NCBI GenBank assembly: GCA_027077325.1
Contig: JALTGF010000019.1
Location: 1-38,954, forward strand
DNA length: 38,954 nt
Source: an archaeon
Lineage (GTDB): Archaea > Undinarchaeota > Undinarchaeia > Undinarchaeales > JALTGF01
Direction of reading: 5' to 3'
A program made the position numbers and the translations under genes. The notes under the pieces were generated by a model. The model was not told the origin of the DNA, made no database searches, and was given only the letters and a program-made list of their open reading frames with translations. Shown here in pieces: positions 21,355-29,453 of the stretch (the stretch's first letter is position 1; every line of letters starts with the position of its first letter).

Positions 21355-24282
21355 TTAAACCTTATTAAATGAGATTATTATGTCTTTCCCCTCAAAGTTT
21401 AGGGAGCCCTTGAACTCTCCTTTTGATTCTTCAGAGGAAATGTTTAGATCTTTTGCTCCAACCTTTTCAGCAATTTCCTTCCTAAACTTTTGCAAGGCAT
21501 CAACAATAGAGGAGTCCTTGCTTGAAACATTTAAAGATATTTTATCAGTAACCTTGAAATTGTTCTTTTTTCTAAGCACTTGGACTGCCCGCATTACTTC
21601 TCTTGCCATTGCTTCTTCGCGAATTTCTTGAGTTATTTCAGTATCAAGGTAAAGTTTTCCAAACCCAAACTCTTTTTCAACTCCCTTTGAATTGCCAAAG
21701 GTTAATTTCTTTACATTTGCCTGTTCTTTTATGATTTCATTAAAGGTTTCTAAGGCTTGCTTCACTTCATCGTCGCCATCCACCGCCAGTTCGTTTAGTG
21801 GCCACCTGAGTTTGATCTTTGCTTCTTCCCTTGCAAACCTCGAAGATTCAATAATGCTTCTTGCAATTGCCATATACTTTTCAATTTCAGGGTGAATTAA
21901 GTTTTCATCTGGCACTGGCCATTTGTACATATGAATTGACTCTTTGCTTTCCTTTTCAAATTTCCTTACTAGGTTTTGATAAATTTCTTCAGTATGGTAG
22001 GGAATTATAGGCACCGCCAGGAGTAAGAACCTCTTTAAGACATCATACAAAACCTTAAACGCGATTAGCTTATCCTCTCCTTTTGCAGAAACCCAGGTCC
22101 GATTCCTTATTAATTTTATGTACCATCGGGATAGATCTTCCACCAAGAAAACCCGCAGTTTTTCAGGAATTTCAGGGAACATATAGGACTCAAAAGCATG
22201 TGTTATATCTTGGGTTAGCGTGTTTATTCTTGAAAGAATCCATTTGTCTTCTGGTTTTAGCTTTTCTGGATCTAGAGAGAATTCCTCTGGATTGAAATCT
22301 TCAAGTTCCATATATTTTGAAAACTGAAAAGTGTTCCAAAGAGTATTTAGGGCGCGGTAGGACTCATCTAGGTCCTTCCAGTTAAACTTTAAGTCCTCAC
22401 CTGGATTTGCCGCCGCGAGGCAATATAAACGCCATCCATCTGCGCCAACCTTTTTAATTACCTCTTCAGGACTTACAATGTTTCCAACGGACTTGCTCAT
22501 TTTCATGCCTTTTTCATCTGCAACAAACCCATGCATATAAACAGACTTGTAAGGGGATATGCCGTGAGAAGCCACACTTAAGCACATTAAGGAGTTAAAC
22601 CATCCGCGGATTTGGTCCTTTCCTTCCGTAATGAAGTCTGCAGGCCACCACTTATCAAACTCTTCCTTGTTCTTTGGGAAACCAAGAGATGCCCAAATTG
22701 CAGCCCCGGAGTCAAGCCACACATCAAGAATGTCAGGAACTCTTTGCATTTCTTCTCCGCAAACATCGCATTTTAATTTTACTTGATCAATCCAAGGCCT
22801 GTGCAAGTCCTTAACTTCCTGTCCAAGTTCCTCGCGAGAGCCAATTACCTTGATATGCCCATTCTTGCATTTCCATATTGGGAGGGGAATTCCCCAAAAC
22901 CTCTGGCGAGAGATGCACCAGTCCTGCAAGTTTTCAAGCCAGTCCCTAAACCACTTAGATCCCGCCCATTCTGGAACCCACTTAACATTTTTATTTTCTT
23001 CAATTAATTTGTCTTTTAACTTAGAAACGCCGAGGTACCATTGATCAGTTGCCCTAAATATAACTGGGCTTTTGCACCTCCAGCAGTGTGGGTATTCGTG
23101 CTCGACCTTCGATTCAAAAACAAGTAGCCCTTTTTCTTTCAGATCATTAATGATTTTTCCGTCATCTTTTTTTGCCCTTAGACCAATATATTTTCCAGCA
23201 TCTTTTGTAAAGATACCATTCTCATCTACTGGACAAAATGCTGGAATATTGTAATGTTTTCCAACTTCAAAGTCCTCTGGGCCCGTTCCTGGCGCACAAT
23301 GAACACAACCAGAACCGGCACTTAAGGTTACAAAGTCAGGGAAGATGTCATCTCCAACTGTTAGGATTCTGTGAGCGTTTTCAATTTCACTTCTAAACTC
23401 CTTTTGCTTTGGAACTTCTTCAAGGAATGGATGAACATACCTGAGTCCATGCAATTTTGTTCCTTTAAATTCTTCAATTATGTGATATTTTTTTCCAATA
23501 ACACCAAGAAGCGCATGAACTAAACCTTTTGCCAATATCCATACCTCGTCTTCCACTTGAACGCGAACATAATCGAGGTCAGGATGAACTGCAACAAACA
23601 TATTTGAGGGCAGTGTCCAGGGCGTTGTTGTCCAAATTAAAACATACTCGTTTTCTTTTCCCTCAATTTTAAATTTAACAAATACTGAATTTTCTGAAAC
23701 AGTCTTGTAGTCAAGTTCGTGCTTTGCAAGGGCAGTTGCACATCTTGGGCACCAAGTAACAACTTTAGGCCCTTGGTAAAGCAATCCATTTTCATGTGCT
23801 TTTTTGAGAGACCACCAAGCGCCTTCGATATAAGAATTGTCAAGCGTTCGATATGGGTGCTTCCAATCCATCCACACCCCAAGCTTCTTAAATTGCTCAG
23901 CCATCATATCAAGATTTTTTAAAGCAAACGCTTTACACTTTTCAATAAAATTATCCATCCCAATTTTTTCAATAATCTCTTTTTTGTTCTTAATTCCAAG
24001 ATTTTCCTCAACTTTTACTTCAATTGGAAGTCCGTGCATGTCAAAGCCGGGCTGGTCGTGCACATTATAGCCCTGCATTCGCTTGTACCTTAAAAAGGAA
24101 TCTTTTAGGACCTTGTTCCAAGCCGTGCCTAGATGAATTGAGCCAGTTGTGTAAGGTGGCCCGTCATTAAAATAAAAGCGCTCGTCTGCTTCGTGCAGTT
24201 TCTTTACTTTCTCATAAATTGAATTTTCTTCCCAGTAGGAGGAAACTTTCTTTTCTATTTCTTGAGGATTAAATCTTTCCAT
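21355..24282 (-). CDS. ileS: Isoleucyl-tRNA synthetase
   Basis: A class I synthetase (975 aa) that charges tRNA-Ile and edits misactivated valine. The HIGH-type motif is H50-L-G-T53 in the PPYTTGSIHLGTAWNK context. The CP1 editing domain carries the threonine-rich WTTTPWTLPSN site near residue 218 and GSGCVHCAPGTGPEDFEVG. The KMSKS motif is exact (KGMKMSKSVGN, about residue 600), followed by the anticodon-binding domain and an archaeal/eukaryotic-type C-terminus. Cysteine pairs near residues 182, 415 and 510 suggest zinc sites. A TATA-like stretch (CTATAAGTTAATAAAT) is about 20-35 bp upstream of the ATG. It is the first gene of a tight group with a zinc ribbon and tRNA-Ile. Confidence 0.97.
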   Translation of the reverse strand: MERFNPQEIEKKVSSYWEENSIYEKVKKLHEADERFYFNDGPPYTTGSIHLGTAWNKVLKDSFLRYKRMQGYNVHDQPGFDMHGLPIEVKVEENLGIKNKKEIIEKIGMDNFIEKCKAFALKNLDMMAEQFKKLGVWMDWKHPYRTLDNSYIEGAWWSLKKAHENGLLYQGPKVVTWCPRCATALAKHELDYKTVSENSVFVKFKIEGKENEYVLIWTTTPWTLPSNMFVAVHPDLDYVRVQVEDEVWILAKGLVHALLGVIGKKYHIIEEFKGTKLHGLRYVHPFLEEVPKQKEFRSEIENAHRILTVGDDIFPDFVTLSAGSGCVHCAPGTGPEDFEVGKHYNIPAFCPVDENGIFTKDAGKYIGLRAKKDDGKIINDLKEKGLLVFESKVEHEYPHCWRCKSPVIFRATDQWYLGVSKLKDKLIEENKNVKWVPEWAGSKWFRDWLENLQDWCISRQRFWGIPLPIWKCKNGHIKVIGSREELGQEVKDLHRPWIDQVKLKCDVCGEEMQRVPDILDVWLDSGAAIWASLGFPKNKEEFDKWWPADFITEGKDQIRGWFNSLMCLSVASHGISPYKSVYMHGFVADEKGMKMSKSVGNIVSPEEVIKKVGADGWRLYCLAAANPGEDLKFNWKDLDESYRALNTLWNTFQFSKYMELEDFNPEEFSLDPEKLKPEDKWILSRINTLTQDITHAFESYMFPEIPEKLRVFLVEDLSRWYIKLIRNRTWVSAKGEDKLIAFKVLYDVLKRFLLLAVPIIPYHTEEIYQNLVRKFEKESKESIHMYKWPVPDENLIHPEIEKYMAIARSIIESSRFAREEAKIKLRWPLNELAVDGDDEVKQALETFNEIIKEQANVKKLTFGNSKGVEKEFGFGKLYLDTEITQEIREEAMAREVMRAVQVLRKKNNFKVTDKISLNVSSKDSSIVDALQKFRKEIAEKVGAKDLNISSEESKGEFKGSLNFEGKDIIISFNKV

Positions 24283-24328
24283 TGCTCATACATAGAGAGT
24301 TTTTATTTATTAACTTATAGACCTCTCG

Positions 24329-24398
24329 GTGCCCCATAAACTTTTCGAAAAGGAGCACAGAGGGCCAGCTGAAACTAATTTCGTATTATTATAGTTTC
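24329..24398 (-). other. Two inverted repeats between APC permease and ileS
   Basis: A hairpin GTGC..GCAC (24329-24358) encloses the palindrome CTTTTCGAAAAG (24341-24352). Next to it is GAAACTA/TAGTTTC with a 14-bp spacer (24371-24377, 24392-24398). They lie upstream of the ileS TATA-like box and downstream of the permease stop, so they could be a 3'-end structure of one gene or control sites of the other. Confidence 0.3.
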
Positions 24399-24456
24399 AA
24401 TTATTGTGCTCATTATCATAACAGAGCTTTGGAAGATATAAATAATTTTTGATTAT

Positions 24457-25749
24457 TCACCGTACCATTTTTAGCCTAGACATCACTTCGTACAATAGAA
24501 ATGCAAAAATCAAAAATATGAATCCATAAATAAGAACCTTTAACTCAATATAGGAAATCATAAAGAGGTTTATCAACAAGCCGAATACGGGCACCAGGGG
24601 AAGCCTCCCAACTGATAATGGAATTTTAAATGGTCTTGATGCATTTGGATGCGTAAACCTGAGCATTATAACACTGCCATTTATTATTATGAAAGTTATG
24701 AAAATTGCTAGATTTGTCAAATCTGCAATTGCCTCAAGCCCGCCAAAGAATAGGAACAAAATTGAAAATCCAGAAATTGCCAAAATTGTTGCCCAAGGAG
24801 TTTTTCTTCTTGGATGAATCCAAGAGAATATTTTTGGGAAAGAACCATCTCTTGCCATTCCATAAGCTAATCGAGAATTTGCTAATAAAATCAAAAGAAC
24901 CGTGTTTGAAGTTGAAAAAAGTGCTATTACTGCGATTATTGTAAAAATTTTTTGACCAAATACGACAGCAGCTACATCTGCTAAGGGGGAGGTTGATGCT
25001 CCAAGCTCTTGCCACCCAAGAACACTAACTGCCGCAAGCGCAACGAGAACATAAATAACAGTTGTGATTGCAATTGACAAAAGAACCGCAAGAGGGATAT
25101 TTCTAGTGGGATTCTTAACCTCTTCAGCCATATTTACTATTTCTTCAAAACCTATGTATGCAAAAAATATCAAAGCCGCTGCACTAAAAACACCCTTTAT
25201 TCCAAAGGGCATTATCATAAAGTTTATAGAACCAAGATGAGGCAGACCAATTGCGATTATTATAAAAAGGCCAGTTGCTTCAACCAAAGTAAAAAGGGCA
25301 CCAAGGCCTGCCGATTGTTTGACACCATAAAGCAAGATTGCAGTACAGGCAAGTATTAAAGCAATTGCTGTTGGAATAATAGGGGTGTGAAAGATTGCAT
25401 TGAAATATCCTGCAAAACCAAGAGATACTGCAGACGACGCGATAGTTATTCCTGAAACTAACAGAAATCCAACAAGAAATGCTGCATGCCTTCCAAATGC
25501 ATTTTCAGTATAAACATATTCTGCACCAGCGCGCGGAAACATTGAGGAAAGTTCAGAATAACTTAAGCCAGTAAATAAAGAAACAAGTGCTGCAAGAATG
25601 AAGGAGATCCAAACAGCATTCCCGGCAAGACCTGCTGCTTTTCCAACTAAAACATAAATTCCAGCACCGAGAACAATACCAACTCCACAAAGAGTTGCCT
25701 CAAAAAGCCCAATTGAGCGCTGAAGTTTAACTTGTTTTCCCTTTGACAT
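24457..25749 (-). CDS. APC-family amino acid permease
   Basis: A 430-aa, 12-TM permease of the amino acid-polyamine-organocation superfamily. Helix 1 has the substrate-site motif GVGIVLGAGIYVLVGKAAG. Helix 6 has ALIFFAYIGFEEIVNMAEEVKNPTRNIP, the family's most conserved block. I choose the ATG at 25749 over the longer frame from 25812 because a TATA-like ATTAAATTAATAAA is about 26 bp upstream and the extra residues would overlap the icd gene. Substrate unknown; cationic or branched amino acids are common for this type. Confidence 0.92.
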   Translation of the reverse strand: MSKGKQVKLQRSIGLFEATLCGVGIVLGAGIYVLVGKAAGLAGNAVWISFILAALVSLFTGLSYSELSSMFPRAGAEYVYTENAFGRHAAFLVGFLLVSGITIASSAVSLGFAGYFNAIFHTPIIPTAIALILACTAILLYGVKQSAGLGALFTLVEATGLFIIIAIGLPHLGSINFMIMPFGIKGVFSAAALIFFAYIGFEEIVNMAEEVKNPTRNIPLAVLLSIAITTVIYVLVALAAVSVLGWQELGASTSPLADVAAVVFGQKIFTIIAVIALFSTSNTVLLILLANSRLAYGMARDGSFPKIFSWIHPRRKTPWATILAISGFSILFLFFGGLEAIADLTNLAIFITFIIINGSVIMLRFTHPNASRPFKIPLSVGRLPLVPVFGLLINLFMISYIELKVLIYGFIFLIFAFLLYEVMSRLKMVR

Positions 25750-25780
25750 AATTAGAGATAAATGAGAGAAGTTTATTAAT

Positions 25781-27022
25781 TTAATCCATATTATTGACAA
25801 TTTCTCTTGCAAACTCCGAACATTTCACTTTTGTCGCGCCTTCAATTTGCCTAGCCAAGTCATAGGTAACTTTTTTGCTTTTAATCGCACCTTCAATTCC
25901 TTTAATGATTAAATCACTAACTTCTGTCCAGCCAAGATACTGAAACATCATAGCACCAGAGAGTATCAGCGAACTTGGATTTACCTCATCCTTCCCGGCA
26001 TGCTTTGGTGCAGAACCGTGTGTTGCCTCAAAAATTGCCTTGCCATTTTCATAGTTTATATTTGCCCCCGGAGCCATTCCAAGACCGCCAACTTGAGCAG
26101 CGCAAGCATCACTTACATAGTCGCCATTTAGGTTTGGCGTTGCAATAACATCATACTCATTTGGTCTTAAAAGCAATTGCTGAAACATTGCATCTGCAAT
26201 TCTGTCTTTGATAACAATTTTGCCCTCTGCAGATGCACCATCCTTAATTTCTTTTTCAGTTACAGTTATACCAGAAAACTCATCTTTTGCAACTTCATAA
26301 CCCCATTCCCTAAAGGCACCTTCCGTATATTTCATAATATTTCCCTTGTGGACTAAGGTTACAGATTTTCGATTGTGCTTAATTGCATAATTAATCGCAG
26401 CACGGACAAGCCGCTTTGATGCGTATTCACTTATTGGCTTTATCCCAATTCCAGAATCATTTCGCACTTTTACATTCATCTCATTTTTCAGAAATTCAAT
26501 AACTTTTTTTGCTTCTGGCGTATCTTTTGCCCACTCAATTCCTGCATAAACATCTTCCGTATTTTCTCTAAAGACAACAATGTTTAGCAAGTCAGGGCGT
26601 TTCATAGGGCTTGGGACACCAGGATAATACCGGACCGGCCTAACGCAGCAGTATAAGTCAAGAACCTGCCTTAATGTGACATTCAAACTTCTATAGCCAC
26701 CGCCAACAGGCGTTGTTAATGGCCCTTTAATTGCAACTTTAAAATAGCTGATTGCATCAATTGTTTCCTGCGGCAAAGGGTCAAGGCCTTTTGCAATTGC
26801 CTCTTCACCTGCAAGGAGATCAAACCAAACAACCTTTCTTTTTCCGCCATATGCCCTCTCAACTGCTGCATTAAAGACAATCTCAGCAGCTGGGCTGATA
26901 TCAACACCAATTCCATCTCCCCGAATTCGGCAGATTATTGGATTATCTGGGGTGATTGGCTTCCCCTCTTTGAACTGAATTAGTTCGCCTTCTTCTGGCG
27001 GTTTATAAAGTTTGAATTCCAT
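25781..27022 (-). CDS. icd: Isocitrate dehydrogenase (probably NADP-dependent)
   Basis: Interconverts isocitrate and 2-oxoglutarate with CO2 (413 aa). The substrate site reads YRSLNVTLRQVLDLYCCVRPVRYY, matching the Ser and Arg ligands of the E. coli enzyme, and FRENTEDVYAGIEW is intact. Metal-binding aspartates lie in NLNGDYVSDACA. The cofactor region is ATHGSAPKHAGKDEVNPSS: the Lys that reads the NADP phosphate is kept, but the usual neighbouring Tyr is His. The ATG overlaps the end of the aconitase gene by 20 bp, with GAGG about 12 bases upstream, so acn and icd form one operon and presumably act as a pair. Confidence 0.96.
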   Translation of the reverse strand: MEFKLYKPPEEGELIQFKEGKPITPDNPIICRIRGDGIGVDISPAAEIVFNAAVERAYGGKRKVVWFDLLAGEEAIAKGLDPLPQETIDAISYFKVAIKGPLTTPVGGGYRSLNVTLRQVLDLYCCVRPVRYYPGVPSPMKRPDLLNIVVFRENTEDVYAGIEWAKDTPEAKKVIEFLKNEMNVKVRNDSGIGIKPISEYASKRLVRAAINYAIKHNRKSVTLVHKGNIMKYTEGAFREWGYEVAKDEFSGITVTEKEIKDGASAEGKIVIKDRIADAMFQQLLLRPNEYDVIATPNLNGDYVSDACAAQVGGLGMAPGANINYENGKAIFEATHGSAPKHAGKDEVNPSSLILSGAMMFQYLGWTEVSDLIIKGIEGAIKSKKVTYDLARQIEGATKVKCSEFAREIVNNMD

Positions 27023-28952
27023 TATTATGCTTCCTCTTTGTGTAGTTTAGCAGTCCGCCCTCTAGGATTATTTCTTTCATCCTTTCACCTAGGTCAGGCT
27101 TGACTTTTATTTCAATGCCTTTTGTTTTATTCTTGATGATGAATTCAGAATCTCCTGTCTCAAAGTGCTTTCTAATGTCAGGAATTTCAATCTCATCGTC
27201 TTTATCGATTTGGTCATAGTCATTTTTATTAACAAATTCAAGCGGAACAATTCCAAAATTGATAAGATTTGCTTTGTGGATTCTGGCAAATGACTTTGCA
27301 ATAACTGCTTTAATGCCAAGATACATTGGTGCAAGAGCCGCATGCTCTCGGCTTGATCCCTGGCCATAGTTTTCCCCACCAATGATAAAGCCACCGTTGT
27401 TTTCCTTTGCCCTCTTTACAAAATCAGGGTCAACCCTTGAGAATACAAAATTACTTATTGCTGGCAAATTGCTTCTCAATGGGAGTATTTTTGAACCCGC
27501 GGGCATTATCTCATCTGTGCTTATGTCATCCCCAACCTTTATCAGAATTTTTCCAGATAAACTAACAGAAAGCGGTTCCTTTATAGGCAATGATTTTATA
27601 TTGGGGCCTCTTATGATTTTAATGTTTTCTCCATTTTCAGGAGGCCAAATAAATAAGGAGTTATCAATCTCAAATTTTTCTGGAAGCTCAACTTTTGGGT
27701 AATCACCAAGTGACCTAGGATCTGTAATCTTTCCATTAATTGCACAAGCAACTGCAGTTTCAACACTGCTTAGGTAAACTTGGTCGTCTTTTGTTCCAGA
27801 TCTTCCTTTAAAGTTTCTGTTAAAAGTTCTTACAGAAATTGCACCCGTTGGAGGGGATTGCCCCATTCCTATGCAAGGACCACAAGCACATTCAAGCATT
27901 CTCGCACCAGCTTCTAGGAAATAAACCAAGGCACCATTTTTAGTAATTTCTTCAAGCACTTGCTTAGATCCAGGGCTCACAGTCATTGAAACTTTGGGGC
28001 TAACTTTTCTCCCTTTTAGGATTTTTGCAGCAGTCATTAAGTCCTTAAATGAAGAATTCGTACAGGAGCCAACACAAACTTGTTGAACTTCCAAACCCTC
28101 AACTTCCTTCACAGGGACAACATTTCCTGGGCTTGATGGCTTGGCGATTAAGGGCTCAAGTTCACTTAAGTTGATTTCAATTATTTCAGAATATTCTGCA
28201 TCTGGATCTGCTTTTAACTCTTTCCAATCCTTAACACGACTTTCTTTTTCAAAGAATTCCTTAGTTATCTCATCTGATGGAAAAATAGAAGTTGTTGCGC
28301 CAGTTTCAGTTCCCATATTTGTTATTGTCGCCCTTTCAGGAACGCTCAAAGTTTTAACACCAGGTCCAAAGTATTCGAGGATTTTTCCACGACCCCCTTT
28401 TACACCTATTCTTCTTAAAATTTCGAGGATCACATCCTTTGCAGCAACCCAACCAGGTAATTTTCCAGTAAGTTTTACCCCAATGACTTCTGGACACTTC
28501 AAGTAAAAAAGGCCACCTCCCATTGCAACCGCAACATCTAAGCCACCAGCACCAATTGCAATCATCCCAACACCACCAGAGGTTGGAGTATGAGAATCAG
28601 AGCCAAGCAAAGTTTTTCCAGGGATTGAAAATCTTTCTAAATGCAATTGATGACAAATTCCATTCCCTGGTTTTGAGAGCACGAGTCCATACTTCGCAGC
28701 AACACTTTGGAGAAATCTGTGGTCGTCTGCATTTTCAAAACCAGTCTGCAATGTGTTGTGGTCTATGTAACTTACGGATAACTCAGTTTTTACTCTTGGG
28801 ATTCCAAGAGCTTCGAATTGGAGGTATGCCATTGTTCCAGTTGCATCCTGGGTTAAAGTTTGATCAACTTTTATTCCAATTTCAGATCCTGGCTTTAATG
28901 AGCCCTCCACAAGGTGTGATTCTAGGATTTTATATGCGAGTGTTTTTCCCAT
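27003..28952 (-). CDS. acn: Aconitate hydratase
   Basis: A [4Fe-4S] enzyme (649 aa) that converts citrate to isocitrate in the cytoplasm. Cluster ligands are C297 (GSCTNSS) and C357/C360 (CACGPC). DQTLTQDATGT, GSDSHTPTSGG and the swivel-domain GQGSSREHAALAP block (with catalytic Ser) are all present. The length matches the shorter roughly 650-aa aconitase type rather than the 850-900-aa forms. A TATA-like TATATATAAAC lies about 24-35 bp upstream of the ATG. Upstream, 129 bp of shared promoter region separates it from the divergent winged-helix gene. It is followed by icd with a 20-bp overlap. Confidence 0.97.
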   Translation of the reverse strand: MGKTLAYKILESHLVEGSLKPGSEIGIKVDQTLTQDATGTMAYLQFEALGIPRVKTELSVSYIDHNTLQTGFENADDHRFLQSVAAKYGLVLSKPGNGICHQLHLERFSIPGKTLLGSDSHTPTSGGVGMIAIGAGGLDVAVAMGGGLFYLKCPEVIGVKLTGKLPGWVAAKDVILEILRRIGVKGGRGKILEYFGPGVKTLSVPERATITNMGTETGATTSIFPSDEITKEFFEKESRVKDWKELKADPDAEYSEIIEINLSELEPLIAKPSSPGNVVPVKEVEGLEVQQVCVGSCTNSSFKDLMTAAKILKGRKVSPKVSMTVSPGSKQVLEEITKNGALVYFLEAGARMLECACGPCIGMGQSPPTGAISVRTFNRNFKGRSGTKDDQVYLSSVETAVACAINGKITDPRSLGDYPKVELPEKFEIDNSLFIWPPENGENIKIIRGPNIKSLPIKEPLSVSLSGKILIKVGDDISTDEIMPAGSKILPLRSNLPAISNFVFSRVDPDFVKRAKENNGGFIIGGENYGQGSSREHAALAPMYLGIKAVIAKSFARIHKANLINFGIVPLEFVNKNDYDQIDKDDEIEIPDIRKHFETGDSEFIIKNKTKGIEIKVKPDLGERMKEIILEGGLLNYTKRKHNNGIQTL

Positions 28953-29015
28953 CTCTCAAGAAAACACTGTAGGTTTAGTTTATATATATTTTTGAACTTT
29001 CATTGCGAGACATAT

Positions 29016-29029
29016 GAACTAGATAGTTC
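29016..29029. promoter_or_regulatory. Palindromic operator candidate between acn and regulator
   Basis: GAACTA-GA-TAGTTC, a 6-bp inverted repeat with a 2-bp spacer, lies midway between the TATA-like boxes of acn (about 28976-28987) and the winged-helix gene (29051-29059). A bound dimer could affect both promoters. Confidence 0.4.
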
Positions 29030-29081
29030 CACATATATGCATAAAAAAGTATATAAATAACAGAACTTAGAGATTAAGAGC

Positions 29082-29453
29082 ATGACAAGAGAATCGCTTT
29101 CAATACTTGGGGAGAAAGTAGAAGCAGAAGAAAACCCAAAGGAGCTTCTAAAGGAGATATTTAGGTTTATTAATTTTGAGCCTGCAAACATAGACATCTA
29201 CTTTTTATTTGTTGAAAAGAAAAGAGCACTTACAGTTAGGGAGATTTGCAATTCTCTAAAATATTCAGAAAGAACAGTTAGAAAATACTTGAAAGAACTC
29301 TTAGCGTTGGGGTATATAAAAAGAGTCAGCACAGTAAGGGAAAGACCGTGCTATGCGTATGTAGCAGTAAGCCCAAAAAAAGTCTGGCAAAAACTAGTAA
29401 ATCAAGTAAGGCAGATTAGAAAGAAAGCAAGCAAGAGAATTGCAAAAATTTAG
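29082..29453 (+). CDS. Small winged-helix transcription regulator
   Basis: A 123-aa DNA-binding protein. The winged helix spans about residues 35-100: VEKKRALTVREICNSLKYSERTVRKYLKELLALGYIKRV, then a wing STVRERPCYAYVAV, then a basic helical tail (KLVNQVRQIRKKASKRI). It resembles the TrmB/MarR-like single-domain regulators of Archaea. No ligand domain is present. It is divergent from acn and abuts the aclA stop (29453/29454), so it sits between the two operons of citrate metabolism and is the obvious candidate for their local regulator, which is inference. A TATA-like TATAAATA about 23-30 bp upstream implies a leaderless mRNA. Confidence 0.85.
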   Translation: MTRESLSILGEKVEAEENPKELLKEIFRFINFEPANIDIYFLFVEKKRALTVREICNSLKYSERTVRKYLKELLALGYIKRVSTVRERPCYAYVAVSPKKVWQKLVNQVRQIRKKASKRIAKI

